A DNA stretch of 64,000 bases from an uncultured Lachnospiraceae bacterium (GCA_910585345.1 CAJUDS010000012.1:16857-80856); one strand, 5' to 3'; positions 53,698 through 62,799 are shown, numbered from the stretch's first letter. The notes: a model not told the origin generated them from the sequence alone. A program made the numbers and translations.

Positions 53698-54597
53698 TTA
53701 AAATTCCAAAGGCTCTCTCTTGGTAATGAGGTTGATCACTGCCGAAAGTCCAAAGGAGAACAGGAAAACGACAACACCGATCGCCATACCATAGCCATAA
53801 GAAGAATTGGTATACGCCTGCTTATACATATAACTTAGAAACACTTCTGTCGCGCCATCCGGACCACCGTTTGTCAACGCCTTTACGATCAAAAAGCTGA
53901 TATTGATCGAACTGATCACAAAGAAAGCCAGCGTCGTCCTGATATTGGTCCAGATCAACGGCAGCGTAATCGTAAAAAACTGATGTATTTTTCCGGCTCC
54001 CTCGAGGTTAGCAGATTCATACAGGCTTTCCGGGATACTTGCCATACTTGCCATGTACATAACCATATAGTATCCGATCGCCTGCCATGTCATCGCAATC
54101 ACCAGACTATAAATTACCAGTTTCTGATCACCCAGCCAGAGAATCGGCTCTTTGCCGCTTCCCCGGAAAATGCCGACCATGCTGTTCAAAAGTCCGTTAT
54201 TCGGATCATAAATCGCCGAAAAGATAGCGGAGATAACAACGACAGATAAAATATTGGGTATGTAAAAAATAATACGGAAAAAATTCTGTCCTTTGATCTT
54301 TTCCCGCGAAAGAATCCCCGCAAAAATTAAAGAAAGCGCCATCGTAACAATCGTCACGCAAACAATTAAAAGAACTGTGTTCTGGAAAGAGCGGAAAAAA
54401 TTTGTATCTTCCATCAAAATCTTAAAATTATTCAGTCCTACAAATTGTTTGCTGTTGGAATAGCCGCCCCACTTATACAACGACATCTTAAAGACATTAA
54501 AGGTGGGAATCAGCATAAAGATGATAAACAGTATGACCGCCGGCGCTACACAAACGGTAATAAAAATTGATTTTCCCCTGACTTTTTTCACATTCAT
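53698..54597 (-). CDS. Sugar ABC transporter permease (MalF-like)
   Basis: A 299-residue permease with six helices and an EAA-type loop (ESLYESANLEGAGKIHQFFTITLPL). It pairs with the following MalG-like permease. The start is slightly uncertain: GGAGGT directly abuts the ATG at 54597, and a GTG at 54591 has more normal spacing. A terminator hairpin lies between this gene and the upstream binding-protein gene, so permease expression is probably lower than that of the binding protein. Confidence 0.94.
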   Translation of the reverse strand: MNVKKVRGKSIFITVCVAPAVILFIIFMLIPTFNVFKMSLYKWGGYSNSKQFVGLNNFKILMEDTNFFRSFQNTVLLIVCVTIVTMALSLIFAGILSREKIKGQNFFRIIFYIPNILSVVVISAIFSAIYDPNNGLLNSMVGIFRGSGKEPILWLGDQKLVIYSLVIAMTWQAIGYYMVMYMASMASIPESLYESANLEGAGKIHQFFTITLPLIWTNIRTTLAFFVISSINISFLIVKALTNGGPDGATEVFLSYMYKQAYTNSSYGYGMAIGVVVFLFSFGLSAVINLITKREPLEF

Positions 54598-54629
54598 ACC
54601 TCCAGTCTGGCGTTTTATGTGAATAAAAA

Positions 54630-54657
54630 CGCTCCAAAGGCAGAAACCTTTGGAGCG
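54630..54657 (-). terminator. Internal terminator between binding-protein and permease genes
   Basis: CGCTCCAAAGG and CCTTTGGAGCG form an 11-bp stem with a 6-nt loop, followed on the minus strand by TTTTTATTC. Its place just after the lipoprotein gene suggests partial termination within the operon. Confidence 0.82.
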
Positions 54658-54668
54658 CTCCTAAATCC

Positions 54669-56063
54669 TTATTCCATTGCATCTCTTAATTTATCACTTG
54701 CTTCTTCTACAGCCGCCTGCCATTCCGCAACAGTCTTGTCACCACTAACAATACTGTTGACTGTTCCGCATAAAGTATCCAGCATGTTTACGCCCTCTAC
54801 CGGCGCAGTTGATGCAAATCCGCCCATAACCGCGGTTGCACCGTTGTCATAAATACTGTAGAACATCTTGTTATCGCCCTCTAGAGAATCGCTGACACCT
54901 GTGATCGGCTGGATTGCCGTGGATTTTGCAAAAATCTGCGCCGCCTCATCTGAATACATGTAAGCGACAAATTCTTTTGCCATATCCTGATTCTGTGCTG
55001 CCGCAGGAATCCACATCTGCTCAAACCAGCAGAAAGAACATCCTGCGCCGCCTGCATTCACTGCCGGAATTGCCATAAAGCCCCATTCAAAACCGTCAGC
55101 CCTTGGCGCATCGGCCATCTCTCCCGGAAGCCATGTACCGTTGGGACAGAAGATCGCCTTATTGTCAAGAATCAACTGCTGATTCTTTGTAAAGTTGTCA
55201 TTATTGGCATTGGCAACTGTCGTGCCTTCTGTGTATTCACCCAACTTGGCAATCAGCTCAAATACCTTCGTCGCATTTTCGCTTTCCCAGATGCCATCCT
55301 CGTAAGTCATGCAGCTATTAAAGAAATCAGAACCGCCTGCTGACGAAAGTGTTGCATAAGTAAACGCGTCAAAATATCCGGTTGTGGGATAGGTAAACAG
55401 TGCGATACCTTCTCCGGCCGCCGTATCGCCAAGCGCCCACATCTCTTCCCATGTTGTAGGAACTTCCCAGCCTTTTTCCTTGAAGAGTCCTGCATTATAG
55501 AACAGGCCGCAGGGACTGTAGAACATCGGTGCATAATAGGTTACGCCATCTCCGTAAGGATTGGTTGCCAGCGTATCAAGGAAACCGGGAATAATTTTAT
55601 CTTTTACTTTTACACTCTCGCCGGGAACTGTCATTTCCATGACATCCGTAAGCGGAAGCAGCGCTTTTTCCTTTGTCAATGTCTCTGTCAGGGCTGCCTC
55701 ACGTCCGGTCGCAAGATGCACAACATCCGGATAGTCCCCGGCTTTCATAGCAGGACTGATGACATCTTCGATTTTCTTGTCGATCGTAAGCTCCACCGTC
55801 ACACCAGGATGCGAAGCCTCAAATGCAGCCACAACCTCCGACCACATATCTGCGCCGTATCCGCCTTCAAAAACTGCAACTTTTAGTGTCTGCTCTTCGG
55901 CCGCCCCGGCATCCGCAGAACTATTATCCGCAGCTGGTTTTGCACTATCCGCCGACGCACTGTCCTGTGCCGGTGCATCACTGCCCGAACTGCCGCAGCC
56001 GGCAAGGAGCGATGCTGCCATTGCTGTTACGAGTAACGTTGAAATGACTTTTTTTGCTTTCAT
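54669..56063 (-). CDS. ABC transporter sugar-binding lipoprotein
   Basis: A 464-residue extracellular solute-binding protein of family 1. The lipoprotein signal is clear, MKAKKVISTLLVTAMAASLL then AGC with the lipidated cysteine at 23, followed by a low-complexity Ser/Ala/Asp linker. The mature part has EGGYGADMWSEVVAAFEASHPGV, YAPMFYSPCGLFYNAGLF and the late MWIPAAAQNQDMAKEFVAYM. It captures the substrate sugar, presumably GNB/LNB given the operon. GGGAGG precedes the start. It is first in the operon, behind a promoter and an inverted repeat, divergent from an AraC regulator. Confidence 0.95.
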   Translation of the reverse strand: MKAKKVISTLLVTAMAASLLAGCGSSGSDAPAQDSASADSAKPAADNSSADAGAAEEQTLKVAVFEGGYGADMWSEVVAAFEASHPGVTVELTIDKKIEDVISPAMKAGDYPDVVHLATGREAALTETLTKEKALLPLTDVMEMTVPGESVKVKDKIIPGFLDTLATNPYGDGVTYYAPMFYSPCGLFYNAGLFKEKGWEVPTTWEEMWALGDTAAGEGIALFTYPTTGYFDAFTYATLSSAGGSDFFNSCMTYEDGIWESENATKVFELIAKLGEYTEGTTVANANNDNFTKNQQLILDNKAIFCPNGTWLPGEMADAPRADGFEWGFMAIPAVNAGGAGCSFCWFEQMWIPAAAQNQDMAKEFVAYMYSDEAAQIFAKSTAIQPITGVSDSLEGDNKMFYSIYDNGATAVMGGFASTAPVEGVNMLDTLCGTVNSIVSGDKTVAEWQAAVEEASDKLRDAME

Positions 56064-56095
56064 AAAAACCCTCCCTTTACAAAATACTTGTGAAC

Positions 56096-56117
56096 GTATT
56101 TCAACAGAATGAAATAC
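56096..56117. promoter_or_regulatory. Inverted repeat in the leader of the GNB/LNB operon
   Basis: GTATTTCA-N6-TGAAATAC is a perfect 8-bp inverted repeat about 33 bp upstream of the lipoprotein start and downstream of its promoter. It could be an operator or a leader hairpin. Confidence 0.55.
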
Positions 56118-56157
56118 TGCCTAAGTCGTCCTTTTCCTATGGATCAGGCATAGTTTA

Positions 56158-56186
56158 AGCATAGTGAAAACAGACCGTATAATCAA
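56158..56186 (-). promoter_or_regulatory. Promoter of the GNB/LNB operon
   Basis: On the minus strand TTGATT (56181-56186) and TATGCT (56158-56163) are 17 bp apart, about 95 bp ahead of the binding-protein gene. Confidence 0.65.
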
Positions 56187-56440
56187 GCCGATAGTTGCTT
56201 GTTATTTTAGAAATCTTGCTTTTCATAAAAGTTATTAAAATCAGACAGCTTTTCTCCTAGACATTTACTGCTATAGTAAATTTATAAATTTGCGGAAACC
56301 GGGTGCAGAATACATTTTTAGGGATTTTGTCGAAAATACTTATATAGACAAGATATCTAAAGCATATTATAATAGTGTTTAAGATTGAAACACAGATGGC
56401 AGGAACGGCCACTTTGGCGCATTCTAAAGAAGGGCATCCT

Positions 56441-57319
56441 ATGGGAAATACAAGACACTGTATCAAGGACAATGAACCATCCCGCTTTAACGGCTTAAAA
56501 CTTCTATATGTTTCCACTTCTAAATATGAGGGGGACTGGCAAAGCATACTACACTCCCACGCTTTCTGTGAGCTATTTTATGTCGTGCATGGGAGCGGTT
56601 CTTTTATAACCGAAAATATGAAATTTCCGGTTAGCGAAAATGATATGGTCATAATCAGTCCGCATGTGCAGCATACGGAAGAATCCTTGCATTCGACGCC
56701 GCTTGAATATATCGTGCTTGGTATTGACGGCCTTACCTTTTCCTTTGAAAACATTGCCTCGGCCCATGACAGCGTCCTGATACAGACAGCTTCAGGCAAT
56801 GTATATAAATATAATACACAGAATTCAAATGTATATGCCTATCTGAACATTATGCTGACAGAGATTACGAACAAAGAGGAAAATTATGAGGCAGTGTGTC
56901 AAAGTCTTCTGGAAGTAGTCATGCTCTGTGTGCTCCGCAACAATCATTTATCCATCATACAAAACAACAATTCCCTTTTAAACAGAGAATGCGTCCAGAT
57001 CAAAAACTATCTGGATGCAAGCTATATGGAAAATATCACCCTCGATACGCTGGCGCTGCGCTCCCATATGAATAAATATTATCTGGTTCACGCTTTTACA
57101 AAATATGTAGGAGTTTCCCCCATCACTTATCTTCTTCAGCGGAGAATAGACGAGGGAAAATCCCTGCTTAGTTCCACATCCTATTCTATCTCGCAGATTT
57201 CCTCCATACTAGGATTTTCTTCGCAGTCCTATTTTTCGCAGGCTTTCAAAAAATCTGTCGGACAAACTCCAATCCAATACCGGAATACGTGCAGAAAAGA
57301 GCACAAACAGCAGCAGTAA
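56441..57319 (+). CDS. AraC family transcriptional regulator
   Basis: A 292-residue regulator with an N-terminal cupin sensor domain (LHSHAFCELFYVVHGSGSFI, IISPHVQHTEES) and two C-terminal helix-turn-helix motifs (LDTLALRSHMNKYYLVHAFT; ISQISSILGFSSQSYFSQAFK then VGQTPIQYR). I start at 56441, where AAGAAGGG lies 6 bp upstream; the frame extends to 56375. It is divergent from the GNB/LNB transporter operon, so it is the probable local activator, sensing the sugar or a breakdown product. The inverted repeat at 56096 and the shared gap are likely targets. Confidence 0.92.
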   Translation: MGNTRHCIKDNEPSRFNGLKLLYVSTSKYEGDWQSILHSHAFCELFYVVHGSGSFITENMKFPVSENDMVIISPHVQHTEESLHSTPLEYIVLGIDGLTFSFENIASAHDSVLIQTASGNVYKYNTQNSNVYAYLNIMLTEITNKEENYEAVCQSLLEVVMLCVLRNNHLSIIQNNNSLLNRECVQIKNYLDASYMENITLDTLALRSHMNKYYLVHAFTKYVGVSPITYLLQRRIDEGKSLLSSTSYSISQISSILGFSSQSYFSQAFKKSVGQTPIQYRNTCRKEHKQQQ

Positions 57320-57381
57320 TAAGGAGTGGTTACATCTCTATCTCTTTACCAGGATACCTTAAACCTGTTATAAATTAAGAG

Positions 57382-57800
57382 TGTAATGATCAAGCATTTT
57401 TGCAACATTTATGACGAATAAATATCTGTGCTTTGCAATGCTGTCCGCACCTGATGAGGGGTGCGGTATCCATCATAGCTGTGTGGCGCGATGTGATTAT
57501 AAGCGACATAAACAAATTTTTTCACTGCCTGGTATTAATGTTCTTCTCTCCATAACCCGCTTTGATTGATCCATTCGTTTCGCAAAGTGTTACCATAACG
57601 TTCTACTGGCGCATTATCATATGGTCAGCCTGCTTTGCGCATGCTTTATCTCCTATTTACAGATTCCCAAAATGCAGTAAATGCCTCTGGTATATCCTGT
57701 TTCCTGATCTGTGCGCACAATCAGCCCCCTGTAACAGCCTTATGATAACACGATGGTAGCGGATGATTCCTATGTATGGTATAATCGATACACTTACATT
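57382..57800 (-). pseudogene. Broken IS3-family transposase OrfB remnant with IS end
   Basis: On the minus strand the end of an IS3-type integrase core is readable in one frame with stop codons: SMRKAG-stop-PYDNAPVERYGNTLRNEWIN, then stop, then YQAVKKFVYVAYNHIAPHS and DGYRTPHQVRTAL. The PYDNA...E and final YN..PH...Y.TP pattern is typical. Frameshifts lie upstream (about 57700-57790). The IS terminus is TGTAATGATCAAGC at 57382, which recurs at 63946. The element is long dead. Confidence 0.82.
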
Positions 57801-57870
57801 CGGGCAATAGTTTCAGGGCACCGTTCGAAAAAAGAGGTTAACGGTATATCCGCAAAAATATATCCCGAAA

Positions 57871-58659
57871 ATGAATAGAAATGGGGTGTTTAAACTGCAT
57901 ACAATATTTCAAAGAACAGAAATCTCAGAACCGGCCTTATTCAGTCCGTCGGACACAACAAATAAAATAGTAAACTTCCCGGAAATTTGTATTTCGACTT
58001 TTTCCGACAACATCATACAAAAATTTTCTTCTTTGGATAACGTGGAAAAAATAGCAGAACTCTACTCGGCAAACGGCACACTGCCTGTCTACCAAATCAA
58101 CTACAAGAATACATTGATTGCTTTTTACCGCTCTATGGTAGGCGCGCCTGCCTGTGTTGCTTGTTTTGAGGAAATCATTGCTATGGGGGCTAAAAAGTTT
58201 GTTTTGTTCGGTTCTTGCGGAGTATTGAATGATAATACGGTAAAAGACAACATCATTATCCCTGTTTCCGCCATCCGTGACGAAGGAACAAGTTATCATT
58301 ATATAGCGCCCTCACCGGAAATTGAAGCAGACGCACACTCCGTTCAAATACTAGAAAGCGTATTAGCAGATTGCGGCTGCTCCTATGTAAAGGGAAAAAC
58401 ATGGACTTCGGACGCAATTTACAGAGAAACCCTCTCTGCCATTGAAGAACGCCGGCAACAGGGCTGTCTTACCGTAGAAATGGAATGTGCTTCTATGCTG
58501 GCAGTTTCAAAATACAGACACATCCCTTTTATTCAATTTTTATATGGAGCGGATAACCTTAGTTCTGAAACGTGGGAAATCAGAGATTTAATGTCTCATG
58601 GTCTTACCAATGCAGAAAAGTATATGGTACTTGCCTTTGAATGTGGACTTGCCATGTAA
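57871..58659 (+). CDS. Nucleoside phosphorylase (PNP/UDP family)
   Basis: A 262-residue protein of the uridine/purine nucleoside phosphorylase family, which splits nucleosides with phosphate into base and ribose-1-phosphate. Family stretches are RSMVGAPACVACFEEIIAMGAKKFVLFGSCGVL, the late TVEMECASMLAVSKYRHIPF with the ribose-binding Glu, and TWTSDAIYRET. Compared with the usual uridine phosphorylase the central loop is shortened. The start lacks a convincing ribosome binding site, and the gene lies between transposase remnants, so it may have been brought in with them. Substrate is unassigned. Confidence 0.82.
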   Translation: MNRNGVFKLHTIFQRTEISEPALFSPSDTTNKIVNFPEICISTFSDNIIQKFSSLDNVEKIAELYSANGTLPVYQINYKNTLIAFYRSMVGAPACVACFEEIIAMGAKKFVLFGSCGVLNDNTVKDNIIIPVSAIRDEGTSYHYIAPSPEIEADAHSVQILESVLADCGCSYVKGKTWTSDAIYRETLSAIEERRQQGCLTVEMECASMLAVSKYRHIPFIQFLYGADNLSSETWEIRDLMSHGLTNAEKYMVLAFECGLAM

Positions 58660-58829
58660 TAAAACAAGTATCATAATACCTGCTGCAAATCCAGCATCCA
58701 TCATGCAATAGAAATCCTGCTCTACATACTTTCCATCAGATAGTCTCCAATAAGCTGAACTGATTTTTTAACATCATATAATATAAACGCAATAAGCAAA
58801 AGAGCAGACAATATGGTCGAGACAAAATA

Positions 58830-59274
58830 ATGAAGAAAAGCAAATACACAGATGCGTTTAAACAGCAATTAGTGGGCTTATATCGTTTGGCAGGCGAAGA
58901 TGATCCTAAAAGAGCACCACAATGCGCAAGTTCAGGCAATACTATCCATAAATATGATGCCAGTATCAAAATTTCGTCTAAGGCTTTCGAAAACTTAAAA
59001 GATATAAATAAAATCGATCATGAAATTAAAATGGGGAAGACTGACTGAAAATGATTTAAAAACAATGAAAGATCATAACCAAGGGCAAACTACAACCATG
59101 AAACGCCTAAAAGAAACTCTACGAACTATGCAAGAAAAATTAATTCCTTTAATGAGATTTCAATCTGCCCATGAGCAATTAAATGAAATCGAGTTGGAAG
59201 AAGCAGTCAAACGTATTGAGAACCTAATTAAAATTTCCCAATATACCAAAACAGACATGCTGCCTAAAGAATAA
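58830..59274 (+). pseudogene. IS3-type OrfA fragment fused to an unknown frameshifted ORF
   Basis: The first 20 residues (MKKSKYTDAFKQQLVGLYRL) look like the beginning of an IS3/IS911 OrfA helix-turn-helix transposase subunit, but the sequence then diverges. From about 58960 it reads SSKAFENLKDINKIDHEIKMGK, and after a one-base frameshift near 59040 continues as LTENDLKTMKDHNQGQTTTM and a helical tail to 59274. The second part resembles no family I can name; a piece of a conjugative-element protein is possible. The whole appears nonfunctional. Confidence 0.5.
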
Positions 59275-59549
59275 CCGTTTTCTCCGCCCATATACAGGGT
59301 TTCATGTATCATTGATAGAATCATTAGTAACCAAACTAACCACATATAGCGGCTTGGAAAGTCACAGGGCACTTCCTGCGTTTTAAATGGGAAAAGTATC
59401 ACCCAACGCAATCTTGCGCCCACATTTTAAGTCCGACCTGTTTACTTCGACTTGAAATCGAACAATTACCGCACCACAACAATATAATGTGCTTAACCGG
59501 TGAGGCGTGCAGTCATCCGTTCTCTATCCTGTAGATAGGGTGAATGCTT

Positions 59550-59627
59550 ATGAGTACATACGAAGAATTTCTGGTTATTCTAACCATTGCTTTGCTCATT
59601 GTGTCAATAATGAACGATAAAAAATAA
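59550..59627 (+). CDS. 25-residue holin-like toxin-type peptide
   Basis: A tiny frame, ATG at 59550 to TAA at 59627, with AGGGTGA 6 bp upstream. The peptide starts MSTYEEFLVILTIALLIVSI and ends NDKK: an acidic cap, one hydrophobic helix and a basic tail. This is the pattern of putative holin-like toxins (type I toxin family) common in Firmicutes and mobile elements. An antisense RNA antitoxin would be expected, but I cannot see one with certainty. It lies just before the broken integrase gene. Confidence 0.6.
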   Translation: MSTYEEFLVILTIALLIVSIMNDKK

Positions 59628-59662
59628 AAATGCACCCATTTTCAAGAAAGGACTGATTTTTT

Positions 59663-60554
59663 ATGCCGTCATATTATGACAAATCAACCAAAGCATAGTT
59701 CTGTAAATTCTACTACACCGATTACACCAGAACAAAGAGACTGGAAAAGAAACGCGGCTTAAACTGCAGAGAGAAGCCAAAGAATGGGAACAGAATTTTC
59801 TTGAAACACAGCAGGCCAATCTTTCCATGAATTTTGTAACGATATACAATGAGAATATGAAGCACATGCTACGGGAACACACCTTTATCCAGAAGCAGTA
59901 ATGATCAACAAGAATCTGCTCCCATTCTTCGGGAAGATGAAAGTATCAGAAATAATTCCGACGCATGTCCGCAAACGGAAGAACAACCTGATTGCCTACT
60001 GTGACGGTAAGTGAAACCCATATTCCGCAACATACCCCGCACTATAAACAACCAGCTTGCGTCCATTGTGAATTATGCCGCCCGCTAGTATAACCTGAAA
60101 GATAACCCATGCCGCAAGGCTGGAACCATAGGGAAAGACCATGCGGACGAGATGAACTTTGGGACTACGGAAGAATTTAAAGCATTTTGGGATAAAATAT
60201 CTTATGTGACAAACCGCCGGCATATGCCGGGTTTCTCACTCTGTATTATACGGGCTTACGAATAGGAGAAATTCTTGCCCTGGAATATGGCGATATTAAT
60301 TTTGATAACTGCACACTGACCGTCTGCAAATCATACCAGCACCTAAACGGAAAAAACGTTATCACGCCGACCAAAACACCTAAGAGCATCCGCTGCATGT
60401 TATCCGGCACTCACACGCCAGCCTGTTAATAGAATTAGGTATTTCACCGCTGGCCGTTGCCGACCGTCTGGGGCATGGGAAAGTGGAAACCACTTCAAAC
60501 ACGTATTCCCACCTATTCCCACATAAGCGTGATGAAGTAGCAGAAAAACTCTAA
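59663..60554 (+). pseudogene. Degraded tyrosine recombinase (ICE/phage integrase)
   Basis: AAAGGA and ATG at 59663 open an integrase frame (MPSYYDKSTKA) that hits a stop at codon 12. Later pieces in other frames are recognisable: LQREAKEWEQNFLETQQANL, PFFGKMKVSEIIPTHVRK, YYTGLRIGEILALEYGDI with the box I arginine, and HVIRHSHASLLIELGI then RLGHGKVETTSNTYSHL with box II His/Arg/Tyr. Between TKTPKSIR and HVIRHSHA about 100 residues are missing. Several stops, frameshifts and a deletion make it nonfunctional. It marks an old integrated element. Confidence 0.88.
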
Positions 60555-60594
60555 AAGTTAAATAGTACCGTTTTAGTTCAACGGCATATAAAAA

Positions 60595-60635
60595 GAGCCG
60601 ATTTTCCCTGAAAATACTAGGTTTTTCGGCTCTCT
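60595..60635 (+). terminator. Terminator after the broken integrase
   Basis: AGAGCCGA and TCGGCTCT pair around a loop of about 26 nt, about 40 bp after the integrase stop; a short T-rich tail follows. Confidence 0.6.
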
Positions 60636-60839
60636 GTACTTTATTCGAACTCGTCGGCGGATAGTTTGAGCTGAATGTTTTTTCCTCGTTTTTCAAGCAT
60701 TTATTATCCATATTCTTTAAAAATCACTCACGTTTTTATCCCAGTCAAAATTTTTAGAGCCAAAATAGAGCCACTAAAATACATTAATTTGCAGTCTGCA
60801 CTTCACAAAATTGGCGCATGTATAATAATATTATAATTA

Positions 60840-61211
60840 CTAAAAATCTATATCATCAATGTCCTCCACAAAACTCTCCATTATATCATCAACATTGTTC
60901 GCTTGACGTTCTGCAAGTCGGTATAGTCTCCATATATCATTACTTTTCTTCAAATCATCCTCATAAATTTCACTCAATCTATCAAAATTATCATTACAAA
61001 TACTTAAAGAACAATTTGCTGTCTGAATTTCTTCTCCATAACCATCATAATCAGTTACTGTATACTTCTCCAAAACCAACTTTTTATCCCCTTTTTGTAT
61101 ATAAAATGGCTGAAATGCAGAAAACAACTTATTAGATATAGCAGGCTTCCATTCTAATTTATCATCCTTTGTTCCTTTTATCAATTTTTTTACAAACTTG
61201 TCATTATCCAT
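60840..61211 (-). CDS. Unknown acidic 123-residue protein in AT-rich cassette
   Basis: A 123-residue soluble protein (MDNDKFVKKLIKGTKDDKLEW...), ending in a very acidic tail (VDDIMESFVEDIDDIDF). AAAGGAG 6 bp upstream supports the start. The pattern, a helical start with KLEW and then strands containing an FYIQKGDKKLVLEKY hairpin and a final LYRLAERQANN helix, recalls small partner proteins seen beside defence and immunity genes, but I recognise no named family. It lies 12 bp after the next gene in an apparent operon. Base composition is clearly AT-richer than the main chromosome part. Confidence 0.75.
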   Translation of the reverse strand: MDNDKFVKKLIKGTKDDKLEWKPAISNKLFSAFQPFYIQKGDKKLVLEKYTVTDYDGYGEEIQTANCSLSICNDNFDRLSEIYEDDLKKSNDIWRLYRLAERQANNVDDIMESFVEDIDDIDF

Positions 61212-61223
61212 AACAATCTCCTT

Positions 61224-61652
61224 TTATCCCAAATAAGTTTCCTTAACTTCAAAATCGCCAATCACTTTATTAATAGTTATAATCAAATTATGTTTTTCTA
61301 TTAATTCATAATTTTGATTAAGTTGCTTTTTCAATAATTTGATATTTTTCTTTGTCTTTTTATCAAAAAAAACAGAAAAGTGCTCTAATGCTGCTATTTC
61401 ACGATTAATCTCTCCTAATAACTTGTCATCAAAAATATTATCTTTTTCAATTGATTCTAACACTCCTTCAAGCTTCTTTTTTGCTTGATTTCTTCTTCTT
61501 TTATAATTATCATGATTCAATAAATTTTTAATATTGCTTTTTATTTGTCCTGTCTTGATGTATATAAAAATGGATAAAAACAAACTTATTGTACTAATAA
61601 GACCACCATAACAATTTAACCAGTTATTAGTATCATTCCAAAGTTCCTTCAT
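61224..61652 (-). CDS. Unknown membrane-anchored helical protein in AT-rich cassette
   Basis: A 142-residue protein. I start at 61652 because AAGGAG lies 7 bp upstream. After a Trp-rich N-terminus (MKELWNDTNNWLNCYGG) comes one transmembrane helix (GLISTISLFLSIFIYIKTG, about residues 18-36), and then a long Lys-rich helical cytoplasmic region (residues 40-142) with coiled-coil potential. No family is recognised. It is co-directional with, and 12 bp ahead of, the 123-residue gene. A single membrane helix plus a coiled coil fits a small effector or scaffold at the membrane, but that is a guess. Confidence 0.75.
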   Translation of the reverse strand: MKELWNDTNNWLNCYGGLISTISLFLSIFIYIKTGQIKSNIKNLLNHDNYKRRRNQAKKKLEGVLESIEKDNIFDDKLLGEINREIAALEHFSVFFDKKTKKNIKLLKKQLNQNYELIEKHNLIITINKVIGDFEVKETYLG

Positions 61653-61782
61653 CTTCCATCTCCTTACCACTACTTCCTTTCTAAAGTAAAACTTATCTCA
61701 ATATCTTGTACAAATTATCACAATTCATCTACAACTTTCTTTCATGACTAATTCAATCAAGATTTTCATTTAAGAAATATAT

Positions 61783-62799
61783 CTATTTGATTTCCCCAAC
61801 AGTCATTTGTATATCCTGCTTCGTTTTTTTTGTCATTTCTTTTTCCTTTCGCCGTGCTTCTTCTTGGTGCAAAATAATATCAATGGCATTTTTTATTGTA
61901 TCATAATATTCTTCGCATTGCTGTTCACTTAATGTATGTATACCTGCACTTACAACAGAATATATTTCTTTATTATCAAATAAAAATTCTGGTAAATAAC
62001 TTTGTAATCTACTAATTCTTTCTTTCGTACGAAGCTTTTCAAATTCTTCATCACTAATTTGTAATTCCACTTTATTTTTTCTAAAAGCCTCTATAATAAT
62101 CTTTTCTACTATTCTACGTAAATACACATATGCTGCAATATTATCTCCATTAATATGATTCCTAATTGCATTACGATAATCCTCTTTTATCATTAGGGCA
62201 TCTAGCACTTTGTTGAATCCTTTATAATTTACAATTGCGAATTCTTGTAAACTTGGATATTGACCTATCTTTATTAAAGCAATCTCAGCTTCATATTTAT
62301 CACTGTCCTTTTCCAAATTTTCGTGATATTCTAGCGCAAATGAAGCCTGGTATATTTCTCCACACTTAGGGCAAAAAAACTTCTTATCAAAAAATTTCAC
62401 CTTTTTTACTAAATTCTCAGCTTTATTCCGCATTTCATTATCTGGATCCGGAATATAACAATCCTCAATATCAATTTGCTCATCTCTATAAGTTCGCAAT
62501 ATTGGTGACAATATTTGCTTATCTAACTCGCATCCACATTTCACATTATAAAATGTGGGAACCTTACAAGTAGGACAATTCCCATGTATTACACATTTCG
62601 TATTTATAAAATCCAATAACCGTTGATATCCCAATGATACCTTTGTAACATATTCATTATACTCATATTCATACCCATCATCATATTCTGTACGTTCTAT
62701 TGTTTCTTCTGGCTGATGTATTAAATCTACTATAACAGCCTTATTTATCGGTAATTCTAACATTAAATAATCATCTGTGCATTCAGTAATTTTTTTCAT
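61783..62799 (-). CDS. Unknown zinc-finger protein with DUF4145-like C-terminus
   Basis: A 338-residue protein, started at 62799 with GGGAG 7 bp upstream. Residues about 75-95 hold a Cys cluster (CVIHGNCPTCKVPTF, CGCE), and another (FFCPKCGEIY) lies near 150, probably two zinc ribbons. The C-terminal half has YVYLRRIVEKIIIEAFRKNK, LPEFLFDNKEIYSVVSAGIH and a helical end, which resembles DUF4145 or HEPN-like domains often found in defence islands. The tail is Lys/Glu-rich. It heads an AT-rich cassette of three co-directional genes. No catalytic motif is secure. Confidence 0.75.
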   Translation of the reverse strand: MKKITECTDDYLMLELPINKAVIVDLIHQPEETIERTEYDDGYEYEYNEYVTKVSLGYQRLLDFINTKCVIHGNCPTCKVPTFYNVKCGCELDKQILSPILRTYRDEQIDIEDCYIPDPDNEMRNKAENLVKKVKFFDKKFFCPKCGEIYQASFALEYHENLEKDSDKYEAEIALIKIGQYPSLQEFAIVNYKGFNKVLDALMIKEDYRNAIRNHINGDNIAAYVYLRRIVEKIIIEAFRKNKVELQISDEEFEKLRTKERISRLQSYLPEFLFDNKEIYSVVSAGIHTLSEQQCEEYYDTIKNAIDIILHQEEARRKEKEMTKKTKQDIQMTVGEIK

